Below, one piece after another: positions 16,270 through 19,979 of a stretch of DNA of 19,979 nt. Position 1 is the first letter of the stretch. Each line of letters starts with the position of its first letter. The position numbers and the translations under genes are program-made. Origin of the DNA: Flavobacteriales bacterium (lineage in GTDB: Bacteria > Bacteroidota > Bacteroidia > Flavobacteriales_F > PHOS-HE28); assembly GCA_016710685.1 (NCBI GenBank), contig JADJVC010000004.1, positions 1-19,979 of the forward strand, in the 5' to 3' direction. The notes under the pieces are model-generated. The model was not told where the DNA came from. It made no database searches and saw only the letters and a list, made by a program, of their open reading frames with translations.

Positions 16270-17532
16270 ATGAAGCGCGTCCTCATCATCACCTACTACT
16301 GGCCTCCGAACGGTGGTGCTGGCGTTTACCGCTGGTTGAAACTGAGCAAGCTGCTGCCGGAGCATGGCTGGCAGCCGGTTATCTACACGCCGGAGAACCC
16401 TAGATGGTCGCCGACGATCCAGGTTTGCTGCGCGACGGCGCGAGGATCTTGAGTGATCAAGCGGCCCATCACCGAGCCGTTCAACTTTGCAAGCGGTTTA
16501 CCGGGCGCAGCACCAAGGAAAAAGTGCAAGTGGGCTTTCTCAACGAAAAGAAACAGGGCGGCTGGAAAGAGGATTTCGCGCTTTGTGGGTTCGCAGCAAT
16601 TTTTCATCCCCGATGCGCGTGTGTGGTGGGTGCGCCCCTCGGTGAAATTCCTGAAGGAATACCTCCGCGCCAAACCGGTGGACGCCATCATCACCACCGG
16701 TCCGCCGCACAGCATGCATTTGATCGGCCTGGAGCTGAAGCGCGCCTTGGGCGTAAAGTGGATCGCCGACTTCCGCGACCCTTGGACCGATATTGATTTC
16801 TATGCGCAACTGAAGTTGACCGGCCGGGCCGATGCAAAGCACAAGCGTTTGGAGGAGGTGCTGCGCGAAGCCGACAACGTGCTCACCGTTTCATGGCACT
16901 GGGCCGAAGACCTTCAAAAGTTGGGCGCACCGGCCGTGGATGTCATCACCAACGGCTACGACCCGGACGACCTGCCTTCACCGCCGGAACCTGTTGATGA
17001 AGCTTACAGCCTCGTCCACATCGGTTCGCTGTCGCCCACGCGCAATGCACCGGAGCTGTGGCGGGCACTGAAAAAGATCTGTGATGAATAACCCTGCATT
17101 TGCTGCAAAATTCAAGCTGCGTTTCGTCGGGCCGGTGGACCACACCATTGCGGAGAGCCTGACCGAAGCCGGGCTAGGCGCGCACTTGGAGCGCACCGGG
17201 CGCGTAACACACGAGGAGCCATGCGCCAAATGCAGCGCGCACGCGTGCTGCTCCTGCTGGTGAACGACACTTCGAACTTCCTGGGCATTTTGCCGGGTAA
17301 GCTCTTTGAATACGTCAGCACGGGCAGGCCGGTATTGGGCGTAGGGCCCGTTGCGGGCGACGTGTCGCGCGTGTTGGGCATTGCGCCGCATGCCGTGCTG
17401 GACCGTCCAAGCTTAATTGACCAGCGCGAGCTGATCAAGGCCATGTTCGCTGCACCGGCTTCACTACCGGATCCGCGTTGGTCGCGGGCGGCTACATGTG
17501 CGCAGGTGGTGCAGGCATTGGATGCGCTATGA
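16270..17532 (+). CDS. Glycosyltransferase (GT4-like, GT-B fold), frameshifted
   Basis: About 420 residues. The N-terminus MKRVLIITYYWPPNGGAGV has the GT-B Rossmann start with a Gly-rich loop, then RWLKLSKLLPEHGWQPVIYT. Readable segments in other frames are KEKVQVGFLNEKKQGGWKED, FFIPDARVWWVRPSV, DAIITTGPPHSMHLIGLELK, VKWIADFRDPWTDIDFY, NVLTVSWHWAEDLQKLG, VITNGYDPDDL, YSLVHIGSLSPTRN, then NPAFAAKFKLRFVGPVDH and LPGKLFEYVSTGRPVLGVGP (the donor-binding E with the Gly-rich loop). This pattern is common in Bacteroidota polysaccharide loci. It probably adds a sugar to the growing surface polysaccharide, in the cytoplasm; donor and acceptor are unknown. Frame changes lie near 16400, 16452, 16500, 16590, 17088 and 17213. 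Start: ATG 16270. The stop is 9 bases from the convergent Kelch gene. Confidence 0.85.
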
Positions 17533-17541
17533 CAAGAAGTG

Positions 17542-18758
17542 CTAATTGAGAATAACGCGTTTGCTGCCCGTTGATCCTGCCGTTCGCCAACGGATCACAT
17601 AAACACCCGGCGCGAGATTGGATAGATGGAGCTGAGTTTCCCGTTTAAAGGTCCAGCGTTCTACTTCGCATCCGTGAAGATCCAGAAGCTGTGCATGGAC
17701 TAGGTCATTACTCCCGATCCGCACGGTCAATGGACCGGAGCGAGATGATGGTTCGGGGAAAATGCTAAGGACATCTTCAGCCGAGTTCAGGTCGTCCGCA
17801 CCAGTATTATCAGGTTTGACCAATTCCCGGATCCGAACGGCTCGTGTTATCATCAAGGCGCCAGCCGAGACCACCAGCTCTATTATTGATTGAAAAGCTG
17901 GTGCCGGACAGGCTGCTTTCACCGGGATAAGACGGTGCGGCGATCCACCTTTGATGCTCGGCTTATACTGCCAAACATCAAAGAAATTCTCATTGTCGTT
18001 TCGACCACAACCAACCACGGCATAGTCTTAGTAAACGAATGCGAGTGGCGATGAACGTGGGGAACCTGGAAAGGAGCAAGCAAAGTCCACTGTTGGACAG
18101 CGGGATCAAAAGACCAGAGATTAGGCGAAAAATCAGATCGGATTCCTTACCCCCAAAGACATAGCCTTTCCCATTCACCGTGAAGGATGAAGTCCCGAAG
18201 CGGGCTAGGTCGGGAATGGCAATAGAAGCTGACCAAGTGTTTGCGACCGGGTCATACTTCCATGCGTCCGAGAGCATGGGACCGTCCGAAAGAACCCGTG
18301 TTCCCTGTGCCCAAATAGCCAAAACCGTTCAGTGCGAAATAATAGGTCCCATATCGTGCTCCACCGGGAAATGCGGCTTTCTGGAACCAAGTGTCCTGAT
18401 CCGGGTCATATTGCCAGAGATCATTCAGTTTAGTGGAGGAGCCGGTTAATCCGCAAGCCACATAACCTTTTCCATCTATCTCGAATGATGCGGCTAATCG
18501 CCTTGCAACTGGAATTGGTGCTTTCGTCGCCCAAGAATCAGTTATGGGATCGTAACACCACATTTCCGTTCTGTCAGTTAGACCCAACCGGCCACCTACC
18601 ACATATGCCTTGTTATCGAGAATGAAAGTGGAGGCGCCCCATCTTCCAGAGGGCATATTGGTCCGTTGTTCCCAAGTAAAAGATTGGCTCTGGGAAGTAG
18701 TGGTTGCCAAAGTGGCGATCAAAGCAACTACCCCGGGAAGACCTTTAAGGTGTTTCAT
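17542..18758 (-). CDS. Secreted Kelch-repeat protein with T9SS type A sorting domain, frameshifted
   Basis: The signal peptide is MKHLKGLPGVVALIATLATT, ending near SQSQ. At least three Kelch blades follow: GRWGASTFILDNKAYVVGG with DRTEMWCYDPITDSW, RRLAASFEIDGKGYVACG with LNDLWQYDPDQDTW, and ARFGTSSFTVNGKGYVFGG with LSDAWKYDPVANTW; an ARYGTYYFALNGFGYLGTG blade lies between. Kelch repeats form a beta-propeller that binds proteins or sugars. The last 75 or so residues (LSIFPEPSSRSGPLTVRI, VHAQLLDLHGCEVERWTF, QLHLSNLAPGVYVIRW) are a type A sorting signal, so it is exported by the type IX system. Frame changes near 18260-18330, 18120 and 18010. About 400 residues. The ATG at 18758 starts the signal peptide. 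It is convergent with the glycosyltransferase and divergent from the flippase. Confidence 0.82.
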
Positions 18759-18947
18759 ACTTGGTGTTTAGGAGCGGAAAGTAGTACAATGAGTCATTGG
18801 TTATCGACCTATGGTTACTTCGAGGAATCTTTAGTGAGTGATCTGATGCAGGGAACTGCTGGAAAGGCTGTCGGGCCAAACGAAGCGTTTAAAAAGTTTC
18901 CGGAAACCTGTTCGTCATCTATTTATCATGTATGGGGATCAACGCCG

Positions 18948-19979
18948 ATGTCTATTGCCCATATTGCGCCTCCAATGGGCACCGTAGCACGCCAAGCGAC
19001 CTGGAACACACTTCTCACCACAGTGGGCATGGGCCTCGGGTTTGTGAACATGGCGTTGCTGTTTCCGCGGTTACTCTCCCCGGACGAGTTCGGTCTCCCA
19101 CGCTTAATGGTGAGCATCGCCGTGGTGGCTGCGCAGATCGCGCATTTGGGGGAGAACACGGTGATCCGATATTTTCCCTATTTCCGCGACAAGGTGAACG
19201 GCCATCGCGGGCTATTTGGAGTGGTGCTGGGGGTGGCCACATTGGGCGGCTTCCTAGCCATGTTGGTCCTAGGGCTTCCACGATCAGTTCGTGCGCTGGT
19301 TCAGCGACAGCAGTGGGCTTTACCAGCGCTTCAGGCTATTGGTGCTGCCGCTGGTATTGGCGGAAGTATACCTCTTGGTCCTGCGGGGCTTTAGCCGTTC
19401 GGTGAACCGTAGCATCGCGCCGGTTTTTGCCGGGAGTTCCCTGTACGGGTACTACAGACCGTATTGACGCCGCCTATGCCTTATGGGACATGGCTTCACG
19501 ATATTCCTGCTGTTATACGTCAGCACCTTCGTCATACCACTGCCATGCTGCTGTTCGACCTCTGGCGTGCGGGAGAATTCCGGTTGGGCCTTTACCAACA
19601 TACGCGTGGGCAAACGCATGCGTAAAAGCATGGTACGCCAGCTTGTTCACGTTCGCGAGCGGGATCGCCGGGATCGCCGTAGGTAACATCGACCAAGTGA
19701 TGGTGGGGGCCATGCTGCACGATGGACTTTCCTAGCGTTGCTTCTACGCGGTGGCCATGTTCCTCGCCAGCGTGATGACGATTCCCGCCGTGCGTTGTTG
19801 CAGCCGACCATCCCCTTGTTGGCGAGGCCTGGAAGAAGCGCGACAAAGCGAAGATCCAAACGTCTCTACCACCGTTCTGCCAGCATCCATCCGTCGTCTC
19901 CAGCATTCATTTTACTATGTCTTTGGACCAATGCCGATGCTCTCTTTTCTTCCTTAAACCGGATTATGCAATCGGCAAA
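18948..19979 (+). CDS. Oligosaccharide flippase (Wzx/MOP superfamily), partial and frameshifted
   Basis: This protein would flip lipid-linked oligosaccharide across the inner membrane. Segments in order: MSIAHIAPPMGTVARQATWN, LLTTVGMGLGFVNMALLFPR, LLSPDEFGLPRLMVS, VIRYFPYFRD, GLFGVVLGVATLGGFLAML, then in other frames FVRWFSDSSGLYQRFRLLVL, PLVLAEVYLLVLRGFSRS, IFLLLYVSTFV, ASGIAGIAVGNIDQVMVGAM, VAMFLASVMTIP, RALLQPTIPLLAR, WKKRDKAKIQT and LYHRSASI. The G-IDQVMVGAM helix and the Arg-rich cytoplasmic loop with two Pro-containing helices are typical of Bacteroidota flippases. The gene runs off the right edge; the last frame reads PDYAIGK. Seven or so frame changes occur from 19278 on, so the sequence is least reliable near the edge. 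ATG 18948 is preferred; ATG 18789 and 18975 are in frame. Confidence 0.8.

Noticed and set aside
1..19979. CRISPR array, prophage, insertion sequence or defence island
   Set aside because: No regularly spaced repeats, transposase, integrase or defence motifs in any frame.

Overview
The window looks like a piece of a fairly GC-rich Bacteroidota genome, probably a Flavobacteriales-like environmental lineage. The evidence is three secreted proteins with type IX secretion (T9SS) C-terminal sorting signals (one type B, two type A), a DUF4834 protein, a Bacteroidota-type YfhO membrane protein, and promoters of the TTG / TAnnTTTG type that Bacteroidota use in place of TATAAT. No tRNA, rRNA, CRISPR array or transposase was seen.

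Layout. Positions 1-12774 are all minus strand. From the left edge they encode a DUF389 membrane protein (partial, frameshifted), an unrecognised membrane protein, a Bacteroidota lipoprotein, a T9SS type B protein with SprB-like repeats, a lipoprotein MsrA, a HEAT-like protein, a T9SS type A protein, a DEAD-box RNA helicase with a DbpA-type RNA-binding domain, WecB (UDP-GlcNAc 2-epimerase), RadC, ribosomal protein S20, and a sugar transferase that primes polysaccharide synthesis. A divergent intergenic region (12775-13053) separates these from plus-strand genes for DUF4834, YfhO and a glycosyltransferase. A convergent Kelch/T9SS protein (minus) follows, then an oligosaccharide flippase (plus) that runs off the right edge.

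Together, wecB, the sugar transferase, YfhO, the glycosyltransferase and the flippase form a loose cell-surface polysaccharide locus: precursor, priming, assembly, export. Housekeeping genes (rpsT, radC, the helicase) are mixed in. The secreted T9SS proteins and MsrA are cell-envelope functions.

Nearly every long gene outside the 6-13 kb core carries single-base frameshifts, several at homopolymers. They get denser toward both ends (about 1-2.5 kb and 16.4-20 kb). I read most as sequencing errors at low-coverage contig ends rather than true pseudogenes, so the frameshifted genes are annotated as whole loci.

The least explained items are two palindromic intergenic elements (9145-9261 and 16118-16224). 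They share an architecture: two inverted arms of about 30 bp, each built of three short tandem units, around a 47-53 bp loop.
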